From positions 124,001-188,000 of the forward strand of contig NZ_BMLQ01000008.1 of NCBI RefSeq assembly GCF_014645315.1: a stretch of DNA of 64,000 nt, given 5' to 3'. Below, piece after piece: positions 7,351 through 14,833 of this stretch. Origin of the DNA: Citricoccus zhacaiensis (GTDB lineage: Bacteria > Actinomycetota > Actinomycetes > Actinomycetales > Micrococcaceae). A program made the position numbers and the translations under genes. The stretch's first letter is position 1. Each line of letters starts with the position of its first letter. The notes below the pieces were generated by a model. That model was not told the origin of the DNA. It made no database searches and was given only the letters and a program-made list of their open reading frames with translations.

Positions 7351-9254
7351 GCGCCGACCGGAGGGACAGCAAGCCGATGGACACCGGGCCCCTGGATATA
7401 GCGCTCGTGTCCGAGCACGCCTCCCCGCTGGCCGCCCTCGGCGGCGTGGACGCCGGTGGCCAGAACGTCTTCGTGGCAGCCCTGGCCGCCCAGCTGGGTC
7501 GCCGCGGTCACCGGATCCGTGTCTACACCCGGCTCGACGATGCGGCCCTGCCCGAGCAGGTGGAAGCCGCGCCCGGCGTGACCGTCGTGCACGTGCCCGC
7601 CGGTCCGGCCGAACAGCTACCCAAGGACGAGCTCGCGCCCTACATGGACGAGTTCGCCCGCTGGATGTCCGCGCAGTGGCGTCGGGAGGGGGTGCCGGAC
7701 CTCGTCCACGCGCACTTCTGGATGTCCGGGATGGCCGCGACGGCGGCCGCGGAGGCCGCCCGCATCCCGGCCGTCCAGACCTTCCATGCCCTGGGCTCGG
7801 TCAAGCGCCGGCACCAGGGATTGGCGGACACCAGCCCGTCCGGCCGGCTCGGGATCGAGGCCCGCCTCGTGGAGCAGAACGAGCTGGTCCTGGCCACCTG
7901 CCGCGACGAGGTGGACGAGCTCATGGGCCTCGGCGCCGACCCGGACCGGGTCCGCATCGTGCCCTGTGGCGTGGACGCCGGGGCCTTCGCCCCGCCCGTG
8001 GACGCCGGTCCCGGACGCGCAGCCGGCGAGCCGGTGCATCTCGTGGCGTTGGGCCGGATGGTCGAGCGCAAGGGCGTGGACGTCGTCGTGCGTGCCCTCG
8101 CCCAGGTTCCCGAGGCTCACCTGACCGTGGCCGGCGGACCGGACCGCGCCGTGCTCGGCGAGGACCCCGAGGCCCGGCGCCTGCTGGCGCTGGCGGAGGA
8201 GTACGGGGTCGCAAACCGGCTCACCCTGACCGGCCGGGTCGGCCGCGACGAGGCCGCCGGGCTGCTGGCCTCGGCCGACATCGTCACCTGCACCCCGTGG
8301 TACGAACCCTTCGGCATCGTGCCGCTGGAGGCCATGGCCTGTGGCCGTCCGGTGGTCGGCTCAGCCGTGGGGGGTCTGCTGGACAGCATCGACGACGGCA
8401 CCACCGGCCTGCTGGTCCCACCCCGGGACGTGGACGCCACGGCCACGGCCATCCGCCGTCTCACCGAGGACCCGGAGCTTGCCGCCTGCATGGGCCGGGC
8501 CGGCCGGGAACGGGTGCAGCGACTGTTCAGTTGGGAGCGGGTGGCCGAGCTCACCGAGGAGGCCTACCGCGAGGCTCAGAGCGGGTACGCACAGTCGCAT
8601 CCAAGCCGGCCTGGAGCCACCCGCCGGCTGCTGGCCGAGCACCGGGAAGACCTGGACCAGGCGCTGACCGCCCTCGAGGACGACGCCGACGTGCTGGACC
8701 GGTGGGGCCGCCGCCTGTCCGAGTTGCTGGGTGGCGGTGGACGCGTGCTGGCCGCCGGCAACGGCGGCAGCGCGGCCGAGGCCCAGCACTTCACCGCCGA
8801 GCTGGTCGGCCGCTTCCAGGGCGAGCGGCGCCCCCTGGCGGCCGTGTGCCTCTCGGCGGAGACCTCGTCCCTCACGGCGATCGTCAACGACTACGGCGCC
8901 GACGAGGTGTTCGCCCGCCAGGTCCAGGCCCACGGGCGGGCGGGCGACGTGCTCGTGCTGCTCTCCACCAGTGGGACCAGTCCCAACGTGCTGGAGGCGG
9001 CGCGCCGCGCCCGGCAGATCGGGATGCGCGTCTGGGCGCTGACCGGTCCGGGACCCAACCCGCTGGCCGAGCTGGCCGACGAGGCCGTGTGCGTGCCGGG
9101 GCCGTCCACCTCGGTGGTCCAGGAGGCTCACCTGGTCCTGTTGCACGCACTCTGTGCTGTGATGGACGAAGGATTCAACCGTTGCCAACCGGGCCCGGAT
9201 ACCGTTCCAGGCACGCACAGGACCAACAGGACCAACAGGGAGGACACGCCATGA
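7347..9254 (+). CDS. Fusion: GT4 glycosyltransferase + GmhA-like SIS phosphoheptose isomerase
   Basis: A 635-residue fusion. Residues about 15-410 are a GT4 enzyme of the sucrose-phosphate-synthase/MshA type: GGVDAGGQNVFVAALA, HAHFWMSGMAATAA, LGRMVERKGVDVVV and EPFGIVPLEAMACGRPVV. From about residue 427 a SIS domain of the GmhA type follows, with GNGGSAAEAQHFTAELVGRF (about 471) and the phosphate-binding LLSTSGTSPNVLEAARRA. GmhA converts sedoheptulose-7-phosphate to D-glycero-D-manno-heptose-7-phosphate. The ATG overlaps the upstream stop and the 3' end overlaps hldE, so this heptose step is translated next to the next enzyme of the path. The GT half may act on the same sugar, which is inference. 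DnaA initiator-associating protein DiaA is a SIS relative, but the neighbours favour GmhA. Confidence 0.88.
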   Translation: MSADRRDSKPMDTGPLDIALVSEHASPLAALGGVDAGGQNVFVAALAAQLGRRGHRIRVYTRLDDAALPEQVEAAPGVTVVHVPAGPAEQLPKDELAPYMDEFARWMSAQWRREGVPDLVHAHFWMSGMAATAAAEAARIPAVQTFHALGSVKRRHQGLADTSPSGRLGIEARLVEQNELVLATCRDEVDELMGLGADPDRVRIVPCGVDAGAFAPPVDAGPGRAAGEPVHLVALGRMVERKGVDVVVRALAQVPEAHLTVAGGPDRAVLGEDPEARRLLALAEEYGVANRLTLTGRVGRDEAAGLLASADIVTCTPWYEPFGIVPLEAMACGRPVVGSAVGGLLDSIDDGTTGLLVPPRDVDATATAIRRLTEDPELAACMGRAGRERVQRLFSWERVAELTEEAYREAQSGYAQSHPSRPGATRRLLAEHREDLDQALTALEDDADVLDRWGRRLSELLGGGGRVLAAGNGGSAAEAQHFTAELVGRFQGERRPLAAVCLSAETSSLTAIVNDYGADEVFARQVQAHGRAGDVLVLLSTSGTSPNVLEAARRARQIGMRVWALTGPGPNPLAELADEAVCVPGPSTSVVQEAHLVLLHALCAVMDEGFNRCQPGPDTVPGTHRTNRTNREDTP

Positions 9255-10714
9255 GTGCGCGGATCGTCGTGGTGGGGGATGTGTTGCTGGACCGAGACAT
9301 CACGGGCAGCTCCGAACGGCTGAGCCCGGACGCCCCGGTCCCCGTGGTGGACGTGCAGCACCTTCACGCCAGTCCGGGTGGTGCAGGCCTGGCCGCACTG
9401 TTGTGCGCCGGACGGGCCGGCGGCCTGCCCGGCGAGCCGCCCACCGTGGTCCTGGTGGCCCCGCTGGCCGAGGACGACGCCGCGGCCGAATTGCGCGCGG
9501 AACTGGCCGGTATCGACATCCACGCCCTGGGACATGACGGTGGCACCCGGACCAAGACCCGGGTCCGTAGTGCCGGTCAGACCCTGGTGCGCATCGACGA
9601 CGGCGGGCCGGGCACGCCGCTGGACGTCGACGCCGGTGCTCTCGCCGCCGTGCTGGGCGACGCCGACGTCATCCTGGTCTCCGACTACGGCGGTGGCATC
9701 ACCCGGGACGAGTCCATACGCCGGGCTCTCACCGAGACGGCCGCCCGCGTGCCGATGGTCTGGGACCCGCATCCTCGCGGCGGTGACCCGGTGCCGGGAT
9801 GCACGGTGGTGACCCCCAACCTGGCCGAGGCCCGCGCGGCGTTGGGCCGGCTGGGCACGGGGCCGGCCGAGCCGCACGAGCCGGGGGCCGAGGTCCCGGA
9901 CGACAGCCTGGCGGAGGCCCTGCGCGTGGGCTGGGGCGCCCGGTCCGTGGCGGTGACCGCCGGCGCCTGCGGGGCGTTCCTCGCCACCTCCGGCACCGCC
10001 GAGCTCCTGCCGACCGTGCCGGTTGATTCCTCCGATCCCTGTGGAGCCGGGGACCGGTTCGCGGCCGCCGTCGCCGTCCAGCTGGCCGCCGGCGGATCGG
10101 TGCTCCGCTCGGTCGAGGCCGCCGTCGCGGCCGCCGCCCAATGGGTGGAGGCCGGCGGTGCCGCCGCCTTCCGCGACGGACGCATCGGTCCGGACGGTCC
10201 CGCGGCCACCCGGCGTTCCCCGCACCGCCCGCTCGCCCTGGACCCGCAGGAAGCGGCCATCCACGCGGTAGCCGCGACCCGGGCCCGCGGTGGCACCGTG
10301 GTCGCCACGGGGGGATGCTTCGACGTGCTGCACCCCGGCCACCTCGAGACGCTGCGCCGGGCCCGCGACCTGGGAGACGTGCTGGTGGTCCTGCTCAACT
10401 CTGACGACTCGGTCAGCCGCCTCAAGGGCCCGAGCCGGCCAGTGGTGGGTCAGCAGGACCGGGCGACCCTGCTCATGGGGCTGCGCGATGTCGACGGAGT
10501 GCTCATCTTCGACGAGGACAACCCGTGCGCCGCCCTGGACCGGCTGCGCCCGGACATCTGGGTCAAGGGCGGGGACTACACCCCGGACCTGTTGCCTGAG
10601 GCGCCACTGGTCCGCAGCTGGGGCGGACGCGTGGAGGTGCTGCCCTACGTGCCCGGTCATTCCACCACCGGCATCGTGGATCGCATCACCGCAGGGAACG
10701 TGGATGCCCACTGA
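9251..10714 (+). CDS. hldE: HldE: heptose-7-phosphate kinase / heptose-1-phosphate adenylyltransferase
   Basis: A 487-residue bifunctional enzyme of usual length. The N-terminal PfkB/ribokinase domain starts with VVVGDVLLDRDITG, has the sugar-side SPGGAGLAALL and the kinase signature DPCGAGDRFAAAVA at about residue 260, including the catalytic aspartate. The C-terminal nucleotidyltransferase begins near residue 350 with GGCFDVLHPGHLETLRRAR (HxGH motif at about 360) and continues with LNSDDSVSRLKGPSRP. The enzyme phosphorylates D-glycero-beta-D-manno-heptose-7-phosphate at C1 and, after dephosphorylation by GmhB, forms ADP-D-glycero-D-manno-heptose. It overlaps its neighbours by 4 and 11 bp. 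It anchors the interpretation of the cluster as heptose-based. Confidence 0.95.
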   Translation: MSARIVVVGDVLLDRDITGSSERLSPDAPVPVVDVQHLHASPGGAGLAALLCAGRAGGLPGEPPTVVLVAPLAEDDAAAELRAELAGIDIHALGHDGGTRTKTRVRSAGQTLVRIDDGGPGTPLDVDAGALAAVLGDADVILVSDYGGGITRDESIRRALTETAARVPMVWDPHPRGGDPVPGCTVVTPNLAEARAALGRLGTGPAEPHEPGAEVPDDSLAEALRVGWGARSVAVTAGACGAFLATSGTAELLPTVPVDSSDPCGAGDRFAAAVAVQLAAGGSVLRSVEAAVAAAAQWVEAGGAAAFRDGRIGPDGPAATRRSPHRPLALDPQEAAIHAVAATRARGGTVVATGGCFDVLHPGHLETLRRARDLGDVLVVLLNSDDSVSRLKGPSRPVVGQQDRATLLMGLRDVDGVLIFDEDNPCAALDRLRPDIWVKGGDYTPDLLPEAPLVRSWGGRVEVLPYVPGHSTTGIVDRITAGNVDAH

Positions 10715-11834
10715 CATCCCGGAACCCTATACCGCCGCCTGGCTCGCCGCCAGCAGGCAGGGCGGGGTTCCCAGCCTCGCCGCCAGCAGGCAGGGCGGGG
10801 TTCCCAGCGCACCGGGGGAGCCGGCTGTACCGGCCGGCGGCACACCGGTGACCCCGGGCCCGGAGGATGTCCTCGTACTCCGTGCCCTGGGCCTGGGCGA
10901 CGCGCTGACCGGCGTCGCCGCCCTCCGCGGGATACGGCGACGGTACCCGGACCGAAGGCTCGTGCTGGCGGGTCCCGCTGTGACCGGTCAGTTACTCCGG
11001 GACCTGGGCTTCGTGGACGAGGTGCTCCCGCTCCCCGGACTGGTTCCGCTGCCGGAGTGCAGGCCCGGATCGGTGGCCGTGAACCTGCACGGACGGGGCC
11101 CCGCCAGCCACCGACTGCTGCAGCAGGCACGGCCAGCGCGGCTCATCGCCTACGCCGCCCCAGAGGCCGGGCACGCCGGGCCGGACTGGCGTGCCGACGA
11201 ACACGAGGTGGACCGCTGGTGCCGCGTGGTGCGGCAGGCCGGAGGCGAGTGCTCCCGCGAGGACCTGCGGCTGCGCCCCCGGGCCGCCGCCGACGCCGAA
11301 CGGCGACACCGGGACGGTACCGGACCGATCCTGGTGCACCCGGGGGCGGCCTCGGCCTCTCGACACTGGCCGGTGGAGCGTTGGCGCCAGGTGACCGCCG
11401 CCCTGGCGGCGGACGGTCACCGGGTTCTTGTCACCGGATCAGCAGCCGAGGCCGGTCTGGGCCACGCCGTGTCCACGGGACTGGCCGGCGTCGAGGACCA
11501 CACCGGTGGCCAGGGGCTGAGTGAGCTCTCCGCGATGGTGCGTGATGCCGCACTCGTCGTGAGCGCGGACACCGGAGTCGCCCACCTGGCCACCGGCTGG
11601 TGCGTTCCCTCCGTGGTGCTGTTCGGCCCGGTGCCCCCGGCACGGTGGGGGCCGGCGATCGATCCGGACCTGCACACCGTCCTCTGGCACGGCGACCCTG
11701 ACGCCGGCGCGTGGGGCGACCCGCACGGCGACACCCTCGACGCGCTGCTGGAGAAGGTGTCCGTCACCGAGGTGCTGGAGGCCGCGCGCACCCACCTCCA
11801 CACCGACCCTGTCCAACGAGAGGATCCATCGTGA
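10704..11834 (+). CDS. GT9 heptosyltransferase-like glycosyltransferase (second copy)
   Basis: A 376-residue GT9-type protein beginning at an ATG 11 bp inside hldE. The catalytic core starts late, at [21 protein letters not shown] (about residue 53). It also has [38 protein letters not shown] and [25 protein letters not shown], the donor-site block with its conserved D-T-G. The extra N-terminus of about 50 residues holds an exact 11-residue tandem repeat ([11 protein letters not shown] twice) encoded by a 33-bp duplication. A downstream start would remove it, but no good ribosome site is evident there. The likely donor is ADP-heptose, by neighbourhood. It overlaps the SDR gene by 4 bp. Confidence 0.86.
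   Translation: MPTDIPEPYTAAWLAASRQGGVPSLAASRQGGVPSAPGEPAVPAGGTPVTPGPEDVLVLRALGLGDALTGVAALRGIRRRYPDRRLVLAGPAVTGQLLRDLGFVDEVLPLPGLVPLPECRPGSVAVNLHGRGPASHRLLQQARPARLIAYAAPEAGHAGPDWRADEHEVDRWCRVVRQAGGECSREDLRLRPRAAADAERRHRDGTGPILVHPGAASASRHWPVERWRQVTAALAADGHRVLVTGSAAEAGLGHAVSTGLAGVEDHTGGQGLSELSAMVRDAALVVSADTGVAHLATGWCVPSVVLFGPVPPARWGPAIDPDLHTVLWHGDPDAGAWGDPHGDTLDALLEKVSVTEVLEAARTHLHTDPVQREDPS
10743..10808 (+). repeat. Perfect 33-bp in-frame tandem duplication in the second GT9 gene
   Basis: Positions 10743-10775 and 10776-10808 are identical, each beginning CTCGCCGCCAGCAGG. The unit is 11 codons, so the duplication keeps the frame and gives [11 protein letters not shown] twice in the poorly conserved N-terminus. 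Perfect identity, including third positions, suggests a recent slippage event. Confidence 0.95.
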
Positions 11835-12850
11835 ACCCTGAGAACCGCCAGAACGATACGGGAGCCGGACCACAGCGCCCGATCCGCCGCGCCGTCGTCA
11901 CCGGAGGTGCGGGCTTCCTCGGCAGCCACCTGTGCACCGAGTTGCGTCGGCGCGAGGTGGAGGTGGTCTGCTTGGACAACTTCCTCACGGGCAATGCCGT
12001 CAACATCGAGCACCTGATCGGCGATCCCGGCTTCCGGCTGGTCCAGTGCGATGTCACGGACTACATCCATGTCCCCGGCGAGGTGGACCTCGTGCTGCAC
12101 TTCGCCTCACCGGCCTCCCCGATCGACTACCTGAAGCTGCCCATCCACACCCTCAAGGTCGGCTCGATCGGTACCCTGCACGCCCTGGGCCTGGCCAAGG
12201 ACAAGGGGGCCCGATTCATCCTCGCCTCCACCTCGGAGGTCTACGGGGATCCGCAGGTGCATCCCCAGTCCGAGGACTACTGGGGACACGTCAACCCGGT
12301 GGGGCCACGCGGCGTGTACGACGAGGCCAAGCGCTTCGCCGAGGCCATGACGGTGGCCTACCGGGGGCAGCACGCGGTGGACACGGGCATCGTCCGGATC
12401 TTCAACACCTTCGGCCCGCGGATGCGCCCCTACGACGGCCGGGCGATCCCCACCTTCATCCGGCAGGCGCTGGCCGGCGAGCCGTTGACCGTCACGGGTG
12501 ACGGCGAACAGACGCGCTCGGTCTGCTACGTCTCCGATCTGGTGCGCGGGATCCTGGCCCTGGCATGGAGTGACCATTCCGGGCCGATGAACATCGGCAA
12601 CCCCCACGAGCTCTCCGTGCTGCAGATCGCCCGGGACGTCGTGGCCGCCACCGGATCCGACTCGCCGATCGAGTTCATCGACCGCCCGGTGGACGATCCC
12701 ATGGTCCGCCGCCCGGACACGACCCTGGCCTCCCACGAGCTGGACTGGACCCCGGAGGTGCCCTGGACCGAGGGGCTCGCGCGCACCGTGGAGTGGTTCC
12801 GCACGGCTGTCAACGAGGACAGCCTTGAGGCGGCCACCCGCCAGGACTGA
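11831..12850 (+). CDS. UDP-glucuronate decarboxylase (UDP-xylose synthase)-like SDR
   Basis: A 339-residue extended SDR. The NAD-binding [11 protein letters not shown] is at about residue 26 and the catalytic tyrosine-lysine is in [11 protein letters not shown] at about 162. The segments [28 protein letters not shown] and [19 protein letters not shown] are typical of UDP-glucuronate decarboxylase (UXS) and set it apart from HldD-type ADP-heptose epimerases. The reaction would be UDP-glucuronate to UDP-xylose and CO2. It is the last gene of the plus-strand cluster, starting at a GTG after GAGAGGAT. A related NDP-sugar 4,6-dehydratase or epimerase is the main alternative. A terminator-like hairpin follows. 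Confidence 0.82.
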   Translation: MNPENRQNDTGAGPQRPIRRAVVTGGAGFLGSHLCTELRRREVEVVCLDNFLTGNAVNIEHLIGDPGFRLVQCDVTDYIHVPGEVDLVLHFASPASPIDYLKLPIHTLKVGSIGTLHALGLAKDKGARFILASTSEVYGDPQVHPQSEDYWGHVNPVGPRGVYDEAKRFAEAMTVAYRGQHAVDTGIVRIFNTFGPRMRPYDGRAIPTFIRQALAGEPLTVTGDGEQTRSVCYVSDLVRGILALAWSDHSGPMNIGNPHELSVLQIARDVVAATGSDSPIEFIDRPVDDPMVRRPDTTLASHELDWTPEVPWTEGLARTVEWFRTAVNEDSLEAATRQD

Positions 12851-12866
12851 CCGTGGGTCGAGGGGA

Positions 12867-12894
12867 GCCGTCGTCCCGCAGCCGGAACGACGGC
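12867..12894. terminator. Hairpin between converging glycan genes
   Basis: GCCGTCGT at 12867-12874 pairs perfectly with ACGACGGC at 12887-12894. It lies in the 51-bp gap between two convergent genes and could stop transcription both ways. There is no T-run, as is usual in high-GC actinobacteria. Confidence 0.5.
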
Positions 12895-12901
12895 GGCCGG
12901 C

Positions 12902-14716
12902 TCAGCTGACGTACTGGCGTGCCTTGCTGTGGCGCTGGGAGTCCTCCAGCGCGAGGAAGCGCTGCTCGACGCGCGGGGGCAGCACCCGGCGTTCGCGCAG
13001 CACCCAGCCGGCGCCGGCCAGTGCGTCGGCGATGCCGGCGGCGGTGGTGCGGTCCCGCGGCGCCGTGCTGAGCACGTCACGAGTTCGACGTACTGCGGCG
13101 CCCACAGGTCGGCGCAACCAGATGAACCAGAGGGTGTTGCGCAGGCCGTGGCGCCGGCGCAGGTGCGGATCGCGGACCGTGGACGCCTGGTGGTGCACCA
13201 GCATCTCCGGCAGGTGGCACAGCTCCCAGCCCGCCGTGGCGAGGTCCGCCGCCATCAGCTCCTCCTCGCCGCCGAGCCAGAGCCGTGGACTGAACCCGCC
13301 GACGTCGCGGAAGGCCGCCGTGCGCATCACCGAGGCCCCGGCCAGGAAGCTGCCCAGTGCCGGACCCGGGAGCCACTCCGGGCCGGCCACGGGCGAATGC
13401 AACAGCTCGGCGTTGATGGGATCCTCCCGGCCACCGGGCTCCACCAGTATCCGGCCGGTGACCACGCCCAGGAGGGGATGGGCAGACAGCGCCGCCACGG
13501 CCAGGTCCAGGGCGCCCGGCTCCCACCACGTGTCGTCGTCGCAGAACGCCACGAACTCGGTGGTGACCTGCTCCATGGCCAGGTTGCGTCCCACGGCCCC
13601 CAGGTTGTCCGGGCTGGCGACCAGCACGATGCGCGGATCGCCCGAGTACCGCTCGCGGATGGCCTCGGCCGTGCCGTCCGTGGACCCGTTGTCCACGACG
13701 ACCACGCGGGGCCGCTCCGGCAGGGCCGCCAGCCGCTCCAGCGACTGCAGTGCTTCCGCCCGGCGGTTGTAGGTGATCATCACCACGGACAGCCGTGCGT
13801 GAAGGGCCCCCGGTCCGCCGGGCGGCGGTGCCGGCGTGGCGGTCACCGTCGCGCGCGGTCGCAACCGGGCCAGGTCGGCCTCGACGGAGGCGGGGACCGG
13901 CTGGCGCCGGCGCACCGCAGCCGGGATCCTCGGGAGGGCGGAGGCCAGCGCGCGTCGCCCCCTGGACCCGGCTGTCGCCGCCGAGCGGACCTCGTGCCCC
14001 ACGGCAGCCCAGGGCCGGCGCATCACCGTGGTCAGCAGCCGGCTGCGGAGCAGTTCCCGCTGGCGGGTCTCGTTCGGTTCCCTCAGGCTCGAGGGATGGT
14101 GGTGCACCCACAGCTCGGGGGCATGAGCGAGCTCCCAGCCGGCGGCGGCCAAGTCCAGGGCCACCCGCTCCTCCTCGCCGGGGAAGCGGACCACGGGGTC
14201 GAACCCGCCCACCTCCAAGAATGCTGATCGTCGCACCATGGCGGCACAGGCCACGAAGCCCAGGAGCCGGGGGCCCGCTCCGGTCGACGCCGGCCCCAGG
14301 GGCGAATCGGCGAGCACCGCATTGATGGGGTCCGGCACCTCGTCCGGCCCCACCGCGATGGACGCGGCCAGCAACCCCAGCCGCGGGTGGTCCGCGAAGA
14401 GTTCCTCGCCGCGCCGCAGGGCGCCGGGCGACCACCAGGAATCGTCATCTGCGAAGGCGACGAATTCCGTCTCCGCCAGCCGGACGCCCACGGTACGGGC
14501 CTCCGCGCCGCGGTTCTGCGGGAGCCGTACCACCCGCACACTCGGGAAGGCGGCCTCGATGGCCTCCGGCGAACCGTCCGTGGAGGCGTTGTCCACCACG
14601 ATCACCGGCGCCTCGTGGAGACCGAGGTAGGCCAGGAGCTCTTCACGGCGGTTGCGGGTGGCCACCACCACGGTGGTGCGTTCAGGTCTCCGGGATGCGG
14701 CCCCTGGTCCGGTCAC
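12902..14716 (-). CDS. Double-domain GT2 glycosyltransferase
   Basis: A 604-residue protein with two tandem GT-A family 2 catalytic domains. The first (about 10-240) has TVVVATRNRREELLAYL, VDNASTDGSPEAIE and the metal-binding AFADDDSWWSPGALRRG. The second (about 305-530) has LSVVMITYNRRAEALQSLE, VDNGSTDGTAEAI and AFCDDDTWWEPGALDLA. The halves match in order and wording, including EDPINA/PDPINA, GEEE and WELxHxPE-x-VHH, so they arose by internal duplication. No membrane segment is clear. The start is GTG, preceded by AAGGGAGA. A -10-like TAGGCT sits about 30 nt upstream. It converges on the heptose cluster and may add two sugars to the same glycan, which is inference. Confidence 0.87.
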   Translation of the reverse strand: MTGPGAASRRPERTTVVVATRNRREELLAYLGLHEAPVIVVDNASTDGSPEAIEAAFPSVRVVRLPQNRGAEARTVGVRLAETEFVAFADDDSWWSPGALRRGEELFADHPRLGLLAASIAVGPDEVPDPINAVLADSPLGPASTGAGPRLLGFVACAAMVRRSAFLEVGGFDPVVRFPGEEERVALDLAAAGWELAHAPELWVHHHPSSLREPNETRQRELLRSRLLTTVMRRPWAAVGHEVRSAATAGSRGRRALASALPRIPAAVRRRQPVPASVEADLARLRPRATVTATPAPPPGGPGALHARLSVVMITYNRRAEALQSLERLAALPERPRVVVVDNGSTDGTAEAIRERYSGDPRIVLVASPDNLGAVGRNLAMEQVTTEFVAFCDDDTWWEPGALDLAVAALSAHPLLGVVTGRILVEPGGREDPINAELLHSPVAGPEWLPGPALGSFLAGASVMRTAAFRDVGGFSPRLWLGGEEELMAADLATAGWELCHLPEMLVHHQASTVRDPHLRRRHGLRNTLWFIWLRRPVGAAVRRTRDVLSTAPRDRTTAAGIADALAGAGWVLRERRVLPPRVEQRFLALEDSQRHSKARQYVS

Positions 14717-14833
14717 GACTGTCTCCCTTGGCTTGCCCTGCAGATGACTCCGAGCCTAGGGGGTACTCCGTGTACCGGGCCACCGAGGGGCCGGCCGGAC
14801 GACCTTCCGCGCTGGCCTCCCTGCTGCTCTGGC

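Noticed and set aside
11831-12850. Calling the SDR HldD to complete the heptose pathway
   Set aside because: The motifs [24 protein letters not shown] and YDEAKR fit UDP-glucuronate decarboxylase and not ADP-heptose epimerase.
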